A DNA stretch of 64,000 nt from UBA1801 sp035353395 (GCA_035353395.1 DAOPZL010000007.1:1-64000), one strand, 5' to 3'. Counted from the stretch's first letter, positions 17,311 to 25,413 are shown. Numbers and translations are program-made. The notes: generated by a model from the sequence alone, not told the origin.

Positions 17311-18276
17311 TCAGGAGGAGGCCGACAGCCGCTGGATCGCGTGTTCGATCTCCCCGGTGCCCGGGTGGTCCTTCAACTGGCCTCGCAGGTAGTCGAGCGC
17401 GGCCTCCCTTCCGGCGGATTCGCACAGCGTCTCCCCGACCAGGACGAGGGTGCGCGCGTCGCCGGGAGTCCGGGCGAGGATGCACGCGTAGTTCGCGAGG
17501 GCGGCGGCGAACTCCCCCCGGCTCCTCTGGATCCGTGACAGGCCGCGGAGGGCCGCGGCGTCGGGGCGGATGGCCATGGCCCGCCGGAAGAACTGCTCGG
17601 CCTTGACGGGATCTCCGAGGCGGAAGAAGCAGTCCCCCGCGCGGGTCAGGACCTGGACTGAACCAGGATCCCGCTGGGCGATCTCTTCCCAGTAGGGAGC
17701 GGCCTGGGGGTAGCGGCCGAGCCCGCGCAGCGCGTCCGCCATCCCGTAGATGGCATAGTTGTTGTCCGGCGACAGCTTGATGGCGGCGCTGAAACAGTCC
17801 ACCGCCTTCTCGAAGTTGTGCTGCCTGCGGTGGATGTTGCCGACCATGGTGATGATGTTGATGAGGCGGGGATCGACCTGCAGCAGGCGTTCCCAGTGGA
17901 CCAGCGCCTCCCGGTAGTTCCCCTCCTTGTAGTGGAGGTCCCCAATCCCCATCAGGGCATAGCGGTTGTTCTTCTGGAGGTCGAGGGCGCGGCGGTAGAA
18001 CTCCACGGCGAGATCCCGGTGGCCGAGGTTCTTGTGCGCGTCCGCCACGCGGGTCAGGACCGGCACATCCTTCGGGTGCGTCTCGAGGCTCTGCATCCAG
18101 AGCCGCAGGCTGTTCTCGAAGTCCTTCAAGCCCCGGTATGCGTCACCCATGGCCAGCAGCAGCGCTTGATTCGCGGGATCCTGTTCCATCGCCTGCCGAT
18201 AGGAATCCAGGGCACCCTGGAAATCCCTGGCCTTCCGGCGCTCGTTGCCGAGTTCGATCAGTCGCTGAACATCCAT
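17311..18276 (-). CDS. Tetratricopeptide repeat protein
   Basis: 321 residues made almost wholly of TPR units (GALDSYRQAMEQDPANQ, VEFYRRALDLQKNNRYALMGIGDLHYKEGNYREALVHWERLLQVDP, ADALRGLGRYPQAAPYWEEIAQRDP), about eight repeats. No signal peptide or membrane segment, so cytosolic. Start chosen at ATG 18276 because the upstream extension to 18483 is low in TPR character and would cover the rex promoter; no strong SD is visible. Stands alone, divergent from rex. TPR proteins act as scaffolds; the partner is not known. Confidence 0.75.
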   Translation of the reverse strand: MDVQRLIELGNERRKARDFQGALDSYRQAMEQDPANQALLLAMGDAYRGLKDFENSLRLWMQSLETHPKDVPVLTRVADAHKNLGHRDLAVEFYRRALDLQKNNRYALMGIGDLHYKEGNYREALVHWERLLQVDPRLINIITMVGNIHRRQHNFEKAVDCFSAAIKLSPDNNYAIYGMADALRGLGRYPQAAPYWEEIAQRDPGSVQVLTRAGDCFFRLGDPVKAEQFFRRAMAIRPDAAALRGLSRIQRSRGEFAAALANYACILARTPGDARTLVLVGETLCESAGREAALDYLRGQLKDHPGTGEIEHAIQRLSASS

Positions 18277-18476
18277 GGGAACACGCTGGGGAGTGGTGCC
18301 GAAGGCCGCTGGGGTTCCTGTCGGGCATCCGGGCGGGATCTGGGAAATGCGCGCCGGCGCCCTCCTGGCGCCCTGGGTCGATCGTAGCCGAAAACAAGAG
18401 CCGCCTTCCGGATCCGTTGTCTCGTGATGAGGAACACAATTCGGGGCGGAGGGATTGACGTTCCTGACAGAACCGG

Positions 18477-18517
18477 TTGACACTATTCGTTACACAATGA
18501 GTAGATACTACTCGTTG
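18477..18517 (+). promoter_or_regulatory. rex1 promoter with a 23-bp inverted repeat across the -10 region
   Basis: A consensus -35 TTGACA lies at 18477-18482. Positions 18495-18517 form an inverted repeat with arms CAATGAGTAG and CTACTCGTTG around ATA (one mismatch in ten pairs), placed where the -10 should be, directly upstream of the Rex box. No clean TATAAT is visible; TAGATA at 18502 is a weak -10. The repeat is unlike a Rex site, so a second regulator is possible. Confidence 0.5.
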
Positions 18518-18530
18518 CTGTTTGAAACGA

Positions 18531-18546
18531 TGTGAATTTTTTCACA
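18531..18546. promoter_or_regulatory. Rex operator (TGTGAA-N4-TTCACA) upstream of rex1
   Basis: The 16-mer TGTGAATTTTTTCACA matches the Rex consensus TTGTGAAnnnnTTCACAA in all twelve arm positions. It lies 14 nt upstream of the rex1 ATG, between promoter and SD, where bound Rex would block transcription until NADH/NAD+ rises. This is direct evidence for autoregulation of the hydrogenase module 1 leader gene. Confidence 0.88.
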
Positions 18547-18560
18547 TTATAAGGACGGAG

Positions 18561-19229
18561 ATGGTTCTTTCGAGCAAGGTCATCGGACGGCTGGCGCGCT
18601 ACCGTGCGCTGTTGACCGACTATTTTCCCAAAGGGAAGACCTACATCTTCTCCCACGAACTGGCCGCGATCGTGGGGTTGTCCGCCTCCCAGGTCCGGAG
18701 GGACCTGATGTGCCTCGGCTACTTCGGCGTGCCCCGCTACGGCTACGAAGTCGTGGAACTGATCAAGCATATCAATGTGGTCCTGAAGTCCAGCAAGCAG
18801 CACAACGTCGCGATCATCGGGGCGGGCAACCTGGGCAGGGCCTTGATGACCTTCCTGGAAAACAGGCGCGCCACGCTGAAAGTCGTCGCGGCATTCGACG
18901 ATGATCCTAGCATAGCGAACCGGGTCATCAATGGCGTCCCCTGCCACCCGATGTCGGCGCTGGACGAGATCGTGGCGCGCGAAGACATCCGCATCGGGGT
19001 GCTTTGCGTGCCCGGACCCGCGGCCCAGCGGGTCACGGACCAGCTCGTGAAGGCGGGGATCCGGGGGATCCTCAACTTCGCGCCGGTGCCCATCCGGATT
19101 CCGCCGGGCATCGCGCTCGAAGAGATCGACATCACCAGCCACCTGGAAAGGGTGGCGTTCTTCACCACTCCTCACGCCACCTTGTCGAAAGGAGGACGGT
19201 CCGCCCGGGGACGACCCGTTGCGAGCTAG
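18561..19229 (+). CDS. rex: Redox-sensing transcriptional repressor Rex (copy 1)
   Basis: 222 residues. An N-terminal winged helix (LSASQVRRDLMCLGYFGVPRYGY, residues about 41-63) is followed by a Rossmann domain with GAGNLGRAL at about residue 87 and the family segments AFDDDPS, VLCVPGPAAQRVTDQLV and ILNFAPVPI. Rex binds NAD(H) and leaves DNA when NADH is high. Start at ATG 18561 after AAGGACGGAG; the in-frame TTG at 18522 would translate the Rex box. About 70% identical by eye to the second Rex at 24288. A 154-nt gap separates it from hydB1, so hydB1 may also have its own promoter. The C-terminal tail (KGGRSARGRPVAS) differs from copy 2. Confidence 0.93.
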   Translation: MVLSSKVIGRLARYRALLTDYFPKGKTYIFSHELAAIVGLSASQVRRDLMCLGYFGVPRYGYEVVELIKHINVVLKSSKQHNVAIIGAGNLGRALMTFLENRRATLKVVAAFDDDPSIANRVINGVPCHPMSALDEIVAREDIRIGVLCVPGPAAQRVTDQLVKAGIRGILNFAPVPIRIPPGIALEEIDITSHLERVAFFTTPHATLSKGGRSARGRPVAS

Positions 19230-19383
19230 TTGATCGCGACAATTGTCAAGTCCAGGTCGGACCTGCCGATCTAGGGGTAGTTTTGCGGGCGCATTCGCGC
19301 CTGGACGTGCTCTGGATCGAGTTAGCCGCAGGTTTGCCAGATCAAAACAGGGGTAGTCCACCCCAATCCTAAGGGAGTCGATC

Positions 19384-21567
19384 ATGTCCACTTCGGTGAC
19401 ACAATTCTTCGAGGGCCTGCGGTCCCGCGTGGCGGAAGCCACGGCCGAACGCAGGCTGCAAGAGAAGATCGTGATCCAAGTCGGTTCGGCTACGTGCGAG
19501 CACGCGGCGGGTTCGCTGGAGGTCATGGATGAGTTCGTCAAGCACGTGAAGTCGTCCGGCCGCCAGGACATCGTCATGCGCAAGACGGGGTGCACGGGGC
19601 GCTGCAGCAAGGAGCCCATCGTGGGCATCAGCGTTCCGGGCCAGCTGCCGGTGAAGTACGAGCGGGTCAACCGCGAACTGGTGCACAAGATCTTCACCAG
19701 CCACATCCAGGGCGGGGTTCCCGTCGTCGAGAACGCGCTGGACGACAGCCTCTCGGAGATCCACAAGAGCGAGTTCATCTTCTGCGCCGGCATCCGCTGC
19801 GGCCTGGAAGGCGAGAACGTCATGAAGGACAAGTTCGCCGAGAAGCTCAAGGCCCGCGTACCCCAGTACGAGAACATCAAGGTCTCCAAGGTGGGGTGCT
19901 TCGGCGCCTGCCGGCAGGAGGAACGGGGCAAGTGCCTCTTCATCATGCACCGGCCTTCCAAGTCGATCTACCGCATCCAGGCGGAGAGCGACCTGGACGA
20001 GATCATCGACAGCCACGTCCTGGGAGGCAAGCCGGTGGAGCGCCTCCTGGCGACCGACCAGATGGTCGGCAAGGACTTCTTCGACATGTACGGCGACGTG
20101 GCCTTCTTCAACCGCCAGAACCGGGTGGCCCTGAGGAACTGCGGCGTCGTGGACCCGGAGAGCTTCGATGAATACGTCGTGTACGGCGGGTTCAAGGCCC
20201 TCGCCACCGTGCTCTCCAAGCGGGATCCCGAGTGGGTCATCAACGAGGTGCTGAAGGCCAGGCTCCGGGGCCGCGGAGGTGGCGGCTTCCCCACGGGCAA
20301 GAAGTGGCAGATGGCCCTCGGCCAGGAGGAGAAGACTCGCTACCTCATCTGCAACGGCGACGAAGGCGATCCCGGCGCGTTCATGGACCGCGGCATGCTG
20401 GAGTCCGATCCCTTCAACATCGTCGAGGGCATGATCATCGGGGCCTTCGCCATCCAGGCGCACAAGGGGTTCCTCTACATCCGCGCCGAGTATCCCCTGG
20501 CCATCAAGCGGATCCAGGGCGCCATCGACCAGTGCCGGGCCGCGGGCCTGCTGGGCGACGACATCATGGGTTCCGGCTTCGCCTTCGACCTGGAAATCCG
20601 GCTGGGTGCCGGCGCATTCGTGTGCGGCGAGGAGACGGCCCTCATCGCCTCCATCGAGGGCGAGCGCGGCCAGCCGGGCCTGCGTCCCCCCTACCCGGTG
20701 GTCAAGGGTCTCTGGGGCAAGCCCACGTGCATCAACAACGTCGAGACCTTCGCCAACGTCAGTGCCATCATCAACTACGGCGGCGACTGGTTCGCGCGCC
20801 TCGGCACGAACGAGAGCGGGGGCACCAAGGTGTTCGCCCTGGCCGGGAAGGTGAAGCACACGGGCCTGGTGGAAGTGCCCCTCGGCACGTCGCTCCGGGA
20901 CGTGGTCTTCGACATCGGCGGCGGCGTCCAGGACGACATTCCCCTGAAGGCCATCCAGACCGGCGGCCCGGCGGGGGGCTTCATCCCCGCCAAGTGGGCG
21001 GACATGGAAGTGGATTTCGCGCCCCTCGCCAAGGCCGGCTCCATCATGGGCTCCGGCGGCATGATCGTGCTCTCCGAGAACGACTGCATCGTCGACATCG
21101 CGAAGTTCTACCTCTCCTTCACCACGGACGAGTCCTGCGGCAAGTGCACGCCCTGCCGCGAGGGAACGACCCGGATGCAGGAGATCCTGGAGCGCATCAC
21201 CAAGGGGACCGCTGAACTGAAGGACCTGGACAACCTGGAGCGGCTCGCCCGGCTCTGCCAGAAGACCGCCCTGTGCGGCCTGGGCCGTGCCGCGCCGAAC
21301 CCGATCCTCAGCTCCCTGGAACACTTCCGGGACGAGTACATCGAGCACATCGTCGACAAGCGCTGCCGCTCCAAGAAGTGCGTGGCCCTGATCCGCTACG
21401 TCATCAACCCGGACCTCTGCATCGGCTGCACCGTGTGCGCCCGCAACTGCCCGGTGGAGTGCATCTCCGGCAAGCGCAAGGAAGTCCATGCCATCGACCA
21501 GGAGCGTTGCATCAAGTGCGGACAGTGCTTCCAGGTTTGCCGCTTCGACGCTGTCGAGCGGGGTTGA
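19384..21567 (+). CDS. hydB: [FeFe] hydrogenase NuoF-like flavoprotein subunit HydB (module 1) with two N-terminal thioredoxin-like ferredoxin domains
   Basis: 727 residues. Residues about 28-110 form a thioredoxin-like [2Fe-2S] domain with Cys38, Cys70 and Cys74; residues about 125-225 form a second one with the full CxxxxC...CxxxC set (FCAGIRCG and GCFGAC). The NuoF core has FMN motif GRGGGGFPTGKKW near 295, the NADH site GDEGDPGAFMDRG, and the [4Fe-4S] motif ESCGKCTPCREG near 583. The C-terminus has two [4Fe-4S] ferredoxin motifs (CIGCTVCARNC, CIKCGQCFQVC). In electron-bifurcating HydABC this subunit oxidises or reduces NADH and hosts the flavin. The doubled N-terminal domain is unusual. 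Followed by hydA1 after 33 nt. Confidence 0.92.
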   Translation: MSTSVTQFFEGLRSRVAEATAERRLQEKIVIQVGSATCEHAAGSLEVMDEFVKHVKSSGRQDIVMRKTGCTGRCSKEPIVGISVPGQLPVKYERVNRELVHKIFTSHIQGGVPVVENALDDSLSEIHKSEFIFCAGIRCGLEGENVMKDKFAEKLKARVPQYENIKVSKVGCFGACRQEERGKCLFIMHRPSKSIYRIQAESDLDEIIDSHVLGGKPVERLLATDQMVGKDFFDMYGDVAFFNRQNRVALRNCGVVDPESFDEYVVYGGFKALATVLSKRDPEWVINEVLKARLRGRGGGGFPTGKKWQMALGQEEKTRYLICNGDEGDPGAFMDRGMLESDPFNIVEGMIIGAFAIQAHKGFLYIRAEYPLAIKRIQGAIDQCRAAGLLGDDIMGSGFAFDLEIRLGAGAFVCGEETALIASIEGERGQPGLRPPYPVVKGLWGKPTCINNVETFANVSAIINYGGDWFARLGTNESGGTKVFALAGKVKHTGLVEVPLGTSLRDVVFDIGGGVQDDIPLKAIQTGGPAGGFIPAKWADMEVDFAPLAKAGSIMGSGGMIVLSENDCIVDIAKFYLSFTTDESCGKCTPCREGTTRMQEILERITKGTAELKDLDNLERLARLCQKTALCGLGRAAPNPILSSLEHFRDEYIEHIVDKRCRSKKCVALIRYVINPDLCIGCTVCARNCPVECISGKRKEVHAIDQERCIKCGQCFQVCRFDAVERG

Positions 21568-21600
21568 TTCTCCGTCCTCCATTGACCCAGGAACGAACCG

Positions 21601-23367
21601 ATGACTGAAACCATGATTCATCTCACCATCGACGGAGAACCCCTCGAGGTCCCCGCCGGAACCACTGTCATGACGGCGGCGGAGAAGCTGGGCATCAACA
21701 TCCCCAGGCTCTGCTACCACCCCGACCTCAGCCTCGAAGGCGCCTGCCGGGTCTGCATCGTGCAGGTCGAAGGCTTCAACCACTTCATCACTTCCTGCAG
21801 CCAGCAGGTCTGGGAAGGCATGGTCGTGCAGACCAACAGCCCCCAGATCCGCCAGGCCCGCCGCGACATCGTGGAGCTCCTCCTGGACAACCATCCGAAG
21901 GACTGCCAGACCTGCGACCGCGACGGGAACTGCGAGCTGCAGCGCCAGGCCTACCGCCTGGGGATCCGCGAGCGCCTCTTCGAGGGCAAGCGCAAGGAGT
22001 TCCCCACGGACGAGAGCGGCAAGTCCGTGGTGCGCAACCCCGAGAAGTGCATCCTCTGCGGCCGCTGCATCCGCGTCTGCGCCGAGGTCCAGGGCGTCCA
22101 GAACCTGAGCCAGCACGGGCGCGGCTTCAACACCGTCGTGGGCCCCGCCAACCTGGGCCCCATGGACGAGAGCGCCTGCATCCAGTGCGGCCAGTGCGTG
22201 GCGGTCTGCCCGACGGCGGCCTTCCTCGAGAAGGACCACACCGAGCGCGTTTGGAAGGCCCTGAGCGGCGCCATCGGCAAGAAGCACCTGGTCGTGCACA
22301 CGGCCCCCGCCATCCGCGCCACCATCGGCGAATGCTTCGGGCTCCCGATCGGCACCCCCGTGACGGGCCAGCTCGTGACCGCCCTGCGGCGCCTCGGCTT
22401 CGACGCGATCTTCGACACGAACTTCAGCGCGGACCTCACCATCATCGAGGAAGGCACCGAGTTCCTGAAGCGCCTGAACGGGGCGGGCCCCCTGCCGCTG
22501 CTCACCAGCTGCAGCCCGGGCTGGATCAATTTCCTGGAGAAGTTCTACCCGGAGATGATCCCCCTCGCATCCACCTGCAAGTCCCCGATGCAGATGATGA
22601 GCACCCTGATCAAGACCTACTACGCCGAGCGGAAGGGCATCGATCCGAAGGACATCTTCGTGGTGGCCATCATGCCCTGCGTCGCCAAGAAGTACGAGGT
22701 CGATCGGCCGGAGCACGTGCTGCCCGACGGGGAGATCGCCACGGACGCCGTGCTGACCACCCGCGAGCTGGCCTGGATGATCAAGTCCTACGGCATCGAC
22801 TTCGTCAACCTGCCCGAGGGTGAATTCGACCGCCCGCTGGGCGTCTCCTCCGGCGCCGGGGACATCTTCGGGGCCACGGGGGGCGTGATGGAAGCGGCCC
22901 TCCGGACCGTGGCGGTCAAGCTTTCCGGCGAGGAGCTGGGTCCGCTGGTCTTCGAGGACGTGCGCGGCATCGTCGGCCTCAAGGAAGCCACGGTCACCAT
23001 CGCCGGCAAGGAAGTCAACGTCGCGGTCTGCGATGGGCTCACCCACGCGAAGAAGGCCCTCAACTACATCAAGAGCGGGGAGAAGAACTACCACATCGTC
23101 GAGCTGATGGCCTGCCCCGGCGGGTGCATCATGGGCGGCGGGCAGCCCTATCCTCCCTTCTCGATGAACGTGCTGGATCCCGAACTGGCCAAGCTCCGCG
23201 CCAAGGCGCTCTACGACGTGGACGCCCACAAGCAGCTGCGCCGGTCCCACGAGAATCCCGCGATCACGAAGCTCTACGAGGAATACATCGGCGAGCCGAA
23301 CGGCGAGCTGGCGCACGCCCTTCTCCACACCCATTACCAAGCCCGCATGCCTAGGGGGATCCGGTGA
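21601..23367 (+). CDS. hydA: [FeFe] hydrogenase catalytic subunit HydA (module 1), group A, M3 type
   Basis: 588 residues. An N-terminal plant-type [2Fe-2S] domain (CYHPDL...CRVC...SC) is followed by the NuoG-like His-Cys [4Fe-4S] site (HPKDCQTCDRDGNC), two [4Fe-4S] motifs (CILCGRCIRVC, CIQCGQCVAVC) and the H-cluster domain. Its L1 motif is TSCSPGW near residue 301, L2 is MPCVAKKYE near 358, and L3 is MACPGGCIMGGGQP near 504, so all four cluster cysteines are present. L1 has Ser where well-studied enzymes have the proton-relay Cys (TSCC). Its stop overlaps hydC1 (GTGA). Needs HydE/F/G maturases, none here. Confidence 0.95.
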   Translation: MTETMIHLTIDGEPLEVPAGTTVMTAAEKLGINIPRLCYHPDLSLEGACRVCIVQVEGFNHFITSCSQQVWEGMVVQTNSPQIRQARRDIVELLLDNHPKDCQTCDRDGNCELQRQAYRLGIRERLFEGKRKEFPTDESGKSVVRNPEKCILCGRCIRVCAEVQGVQNLSQHGRGFNTVVGPANLGPMDESACIQCGQCVAVCPTAAFLEKDHTERVWKALSGAIGKKHLVVHTAPAIRATIGECFGLPIGTPVTGQLVTALRRLGFDAIFDTNFSADLTIIEEGTEFLKRLNGAGPLPLLTSCSPGWINFLEKFYPEMIPLASTCKSPMQMMSTLIKTYYAERKGIDPKDIFVVAIMPCVAKKYEVDRPEHVLPDGEIATDAVLTTRELAWMIKSYGIDFVNLPEGEFDRPLGVSSGAGDIFGATGGVMEAALRTVAVKLSGEELGPLVFEDVRGIVGLKEATVTIAGKEVNVAVCDGLTHAKKALNYIKSGEKNYHIVELMACPGGCIMGGGQPYPPFSMNVLDPELAKLRAKALYDVDAHKQLRRSHENPAITKLYEEYIGEPNGELAHALLHTHYQARMPRGIR

Positions 23368-23909
23368 GCTACTCCTGCCACGATACGACCGACAACTGGG
23401 AAGACGTCAAGACCAAGTGCGTGAGCGCGCTTCCCGAACACATCCTCAAGTACATCGAGGAACACAAGGGTGACGAGCATCCGGAGAGCAATCTCATCGT
23501 CATCCTGCAGATGGTGCAGCACCACTTCGGCTACCTCGGCCAGGAGCAGATGCACGCCGTCGCCCAGCTGGCCCAGATCCCCCTCGCCAAGGTGACCGGG
23601 GTCGCCACCTTCTACCACCTGTTCAGGCTCCAGCCCCGCGGGAAGCACATGATCAACGTCTGCATGGGCACCGCCTGCTACGTGAAGGGCGCGGACAAGC
23701 TCGGCCAGCGGCTCATGGACGAACTGGGCATCCAGTTCGGCGAGACCACGAAGGACGGGATGTTCTCCCTGGATGTCAGCCGGTGCCTGGGCACCTGCGG
23801 CCTCGCGCCGGTGATCATGGTGGACGGCCAGGTCTACGGGCCCGTCACGCCCAGCGAGGTTCCGCTCATCCTCGAGAAGTACCTCAAGAAGCCGAAAGTT
23901 CCCGCGTAG
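23364..23909 (+). CDS. hydC: [FeFe] hydrogenase NuoE-like subunit HydC (module 1)
   Basis: 181 residues from GTG 23364, overlapping hydA1 by 4 nt. Helical N-terminus plus thioredoxin-like [2Fe-2S] domain with the NuoE pattern CMGTACYVKGA (Cys about 99/104) and CLGTCGLAPV (about 141/145). GVATFYHLFRLQPRGK is the family signature. It passes electrons between HydB flavin and HydA clusters. Last gene of module 1, followed by a strong hairpin. Confidence 0.93.
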   Translation: MSYSCHDTTDNWEDVKTKCVSALPEHILKYIEEHKGDEHPESNLIVILQMVQHHFGYLGQEQMHAVAQLAQIPLAKVTGVATFYHLFRLQPRGKHMINVCMGTACYVKGADKLGQRLMDELGIQFGETTKDGMFSLDVSRCLGTCGLAPVIMVDGQVYGPVTPSEVPLILEKYLKKPKVPA

Positions 23910-23938
23910 CGCCGCGCCCCGCCAGGGCGGCGACACCA

Positions 23939-23972
23939 CCCCGGGCCTGGAGGGTGACCTCCAGGCCCGGGG
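23939..23972 (+). terminator. 15-bp perfect hairpin with GTGA tetraloop after hydC1
   Basis: Arms CCCCGGGCCTGGAGG and CCTCCAGGCCCGGGG pair perfectly around GTGA (a GNRA tetraloop), 30 nt after the hydC1 stop. It lacks a U-run (TTCG follows), so it may stop transcription with Rho help or protect the 3' end of the hydB-hydA-hydC mRNA. Confidence 0.7.
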
Positions 23973-24035
23973 TTCGTACGTACCTCTCCCCGGGCGGAGG
24001 ACCCTCGAATCCCCAGGAAAAGCAGGGGAGGGAAT

Positions 24036-24130
24036 GAAAATAACAATAGTTAATGGTATTTTGTTATAAAGATATTTTGATCTGAAATATATAAAATGCC
24101 GAATTATTCAAATGTCATCTTTGATGGCGC
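24036..24130. other. AT-rich block in a GC-rich background
   Basis: About 95 nt that are mostly A and T (for example TTGTTATAAAG and GAAATATATAAAATG), in sharp contrast with the flanking genes. It contains several TATAAA/TATAAT-like elements on both strands. It could be a curved upstream activating region or extra promoter for rex2, or a relic of inserted DNA. No repeat or gene is seen in it. Confidence 0.45.
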
Positions 24131-24257
24131 AAGATGGTTGCGTGGACAAAGATGTCATAAAAGTGCCCGGGCAGGGGGTGAATCTCTTTTCCGGGGATGA
24201 AAGCTGTTGACGTTTCAAAAGAGTTGGGTAGAGACTTGGCGTTACTTTGTGAAACGA

Positions 24258-24273
24258 TGTGAAATCTTTCACA
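24258..24273. promoter_or_regulatory. Rex operator (TGTGAA-N4-TTCACA) upstream of rex2
   Basis: TGTGAAATCTTTCACA has perfect Rex arms and ends 14 nt before the rex2 ATG, the same spacing as at rex1. The eight bases before it (GAAACGA plus T) are also the same as at rex1, and an extra half-site TTGTGAA lies at 24248. A duplicated, conserved regulatory unit. Confidence 0.87.
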
Positions 24274-24287
24274 TCACGAGGTCTCCG

Positions 24288-24941
24288 ATGCAAATCTCGA
24301 ACAAGGTCATGAGCCGGCTCACGCGCTACCGCGCGCTGCTGACCGACTACTTCCCGAAGGACAAGAAGCACGTCTTCTCCCACGACCTCGCCGCCATGAT
24401 GGGGCTGTCCGCCTCCCAGATCCGTCGCGACTTGATGTGCATCGGGTATTTCGGAGTCCCGCGCTACGGGTACGAGATCGCCGAGCTGGTCAAGCACATC
24501 AACGATGTCCTCGACGCCAGCAAGGTCCACCACGTCGCGGTCGTCGGGGCCGGCAATCTCGGCCGGGCCCTCATGACCTTCCTGGAAAGCCGGCGGGCCA
24601 CGCTGAAGATCGTGGCCGCCTTCGACGAGGATCCGGCCAAGGCGAACCGGGTCTACAACGGGGTCCCCTGCTACCTCATGGACCAGGCCGAGGAGGTGGT
24701 GAAGCGGGAGGAGATCCGGATCGTCATCCTCTGCGTGCCGGGACCGGTCGCCCAGCGCGTCACGGACCGCCTCGTGAAGGTCGGCGTGAAGGGAATCCTC
24801 AACTTCGCGCCGGTTCCCATCCGCATTCCAGTAGGGGTCGCTCTCGAGGAGATCGACCTGACCAGTGCTCTCGAACGAGTCGCTTTTTTCACCAATAACC
24901 GCGCCAACGCGCCAAAGGAGAAACGGTATGCCGACCGTTAA
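24288..24941 (+). CDS. rex: Redox-sensing transcriptional repressor Rex (copy 2)
   Basis: 217 residues, starting at ATG 24288; a longer frame from 24207 would translate through the operator. Winged helix LSASQIRRDLMCIGYFGVPRYGYE, Rossmann GAGNLGRAL near residue 88, and the conserved AFDEDPAKANRVYNG, LCVPGPVAQRVTDRL and ILNFAPVPIRIP segments. About 70% identical to copy 1 by eye; differences lie mostly on recognition-helix flanks and the C-terminus. Its last 14 nt overlap hydC2, so translation of the repressor and of module 2 are coupled. Confidence 0.93.
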   Translation: MQISNKVMSRLTRYRALLTDYFPKDKKHVFSHDLAAMMGLSASQIRRDLMCIGYFGVPRYGYEIAELVKHINDVLDASKVHHVAVVGAGNLGRALMTFLESRRATLKIVAAFDEDPAKANRVYNGVPCYLMDQAEEVVKREEIRIVILCVPGPVAQRVTDRLVKVGVKGILNFAPVPIRIPVGVALEEIDLTSALERVAFFTNNRANAPKEKRYADR

Positions 24942-25413
24942 AAGCGTTGAGACCATCTTGAAGGAGCACCCGAACGCCGGGCGGGATCACTTGATTCCGA
25001 TCCTCCAGGAGGTCCAGGAGTCCGAAGGATACTTGTCGCAGGAATCCATCACCCAGGTCGGGAAGGCGCTGAACCTGTCTTCCAGCAAGATCTTCGGTGT
25101 CGCGACCTTCTTCAACATGTTCCGCTTCCAGCCCAAGGGGAAGTACCACGTGATGGTGTGCCGAGGCACCGCCTGCCACGTCAAGGGGTCCGCGAAGTCG
25201 CTGGACATGGTGACCAAGACCCTCAAGATCCAGCCGGGCGAGACTACGCGGGACAAGATGTTCAGCCTCGAGACCGTGGCGTGCATGGGGGCGTGCGGAC
25301 TGGCGCCCGTGGTGAACATCAACGGCCACTTCTACGCCAAGGTTTCTCCGATGAAGCTGCAGCGCATTCTCGACGAGTGCCGTGAGAAGGAGCAGACCCA
25401 TGTCAACGCTTGA
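24928..25413 (+). CDS. hydC: [FeFe] hydrogenase NuoE-like subunit HydC (module 2)
   Basis: 161 residues from ATG 24928 with AAAGGAG 7 nt upstream, lying inside the end of rex2. The NuoE pattern is CRGTACHVKGS (Cys near 78/83) and CMGACGLAPV (near 119/123), with GVATFFNMFRFQPKGK. Shorter than HydC1 because it lacks the latter's first 15-20 residues. Overlaps hydB2 by 14 nt. In this module HydC comes first, in contrast to module 1 where it is last. Confidence 0.93.
   Translation: MPTVKSVETILKEHPNAGRDHLIPILQEVQESEGYLSQESITQVGKALNLSSSKIFGVATFFNMFRFQPKGKYHVMVCRGTACHVKGSAKSLDMVTKTLKIQPGETTRDKMFSLETVACMGACGLAPVVNINGHFYAKVSPMKLQRILDECREKEQTHVNA

Larger units (their letters stand above)
23910..24287. 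other. 378-nt intergenic region between the two hydrogenase modules
   Basis: Holds no open reading frame I believe. Its left part carries a 15-bp hairpin (23939-23972), the middle is unusually AT-rich (24036-24130), and the right part holds the module 2 promoter region with TTGACG at 24207-24212 as a possible -35 and a Rex box at 24258-24273. Confidence 0.7.

Noticed and set aside
18277..18476. Upstream extension of the TPR gene to 18483
   Set aside because: The added residues are unconserved and overlap the rex promoter.
19230..19383. Repeated AGGGGTAGT (twice) and GACAATTGTC palindrome between rex1 and hydB1
   Set aside because: Too short and unsupported to be called regulatory; only mentioned as possible promoter parts.
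19369..23340. A 1323-residue minus-strand open frame opposite module 1
   Set aside because: Same antisense artefact, no SD, no domain.
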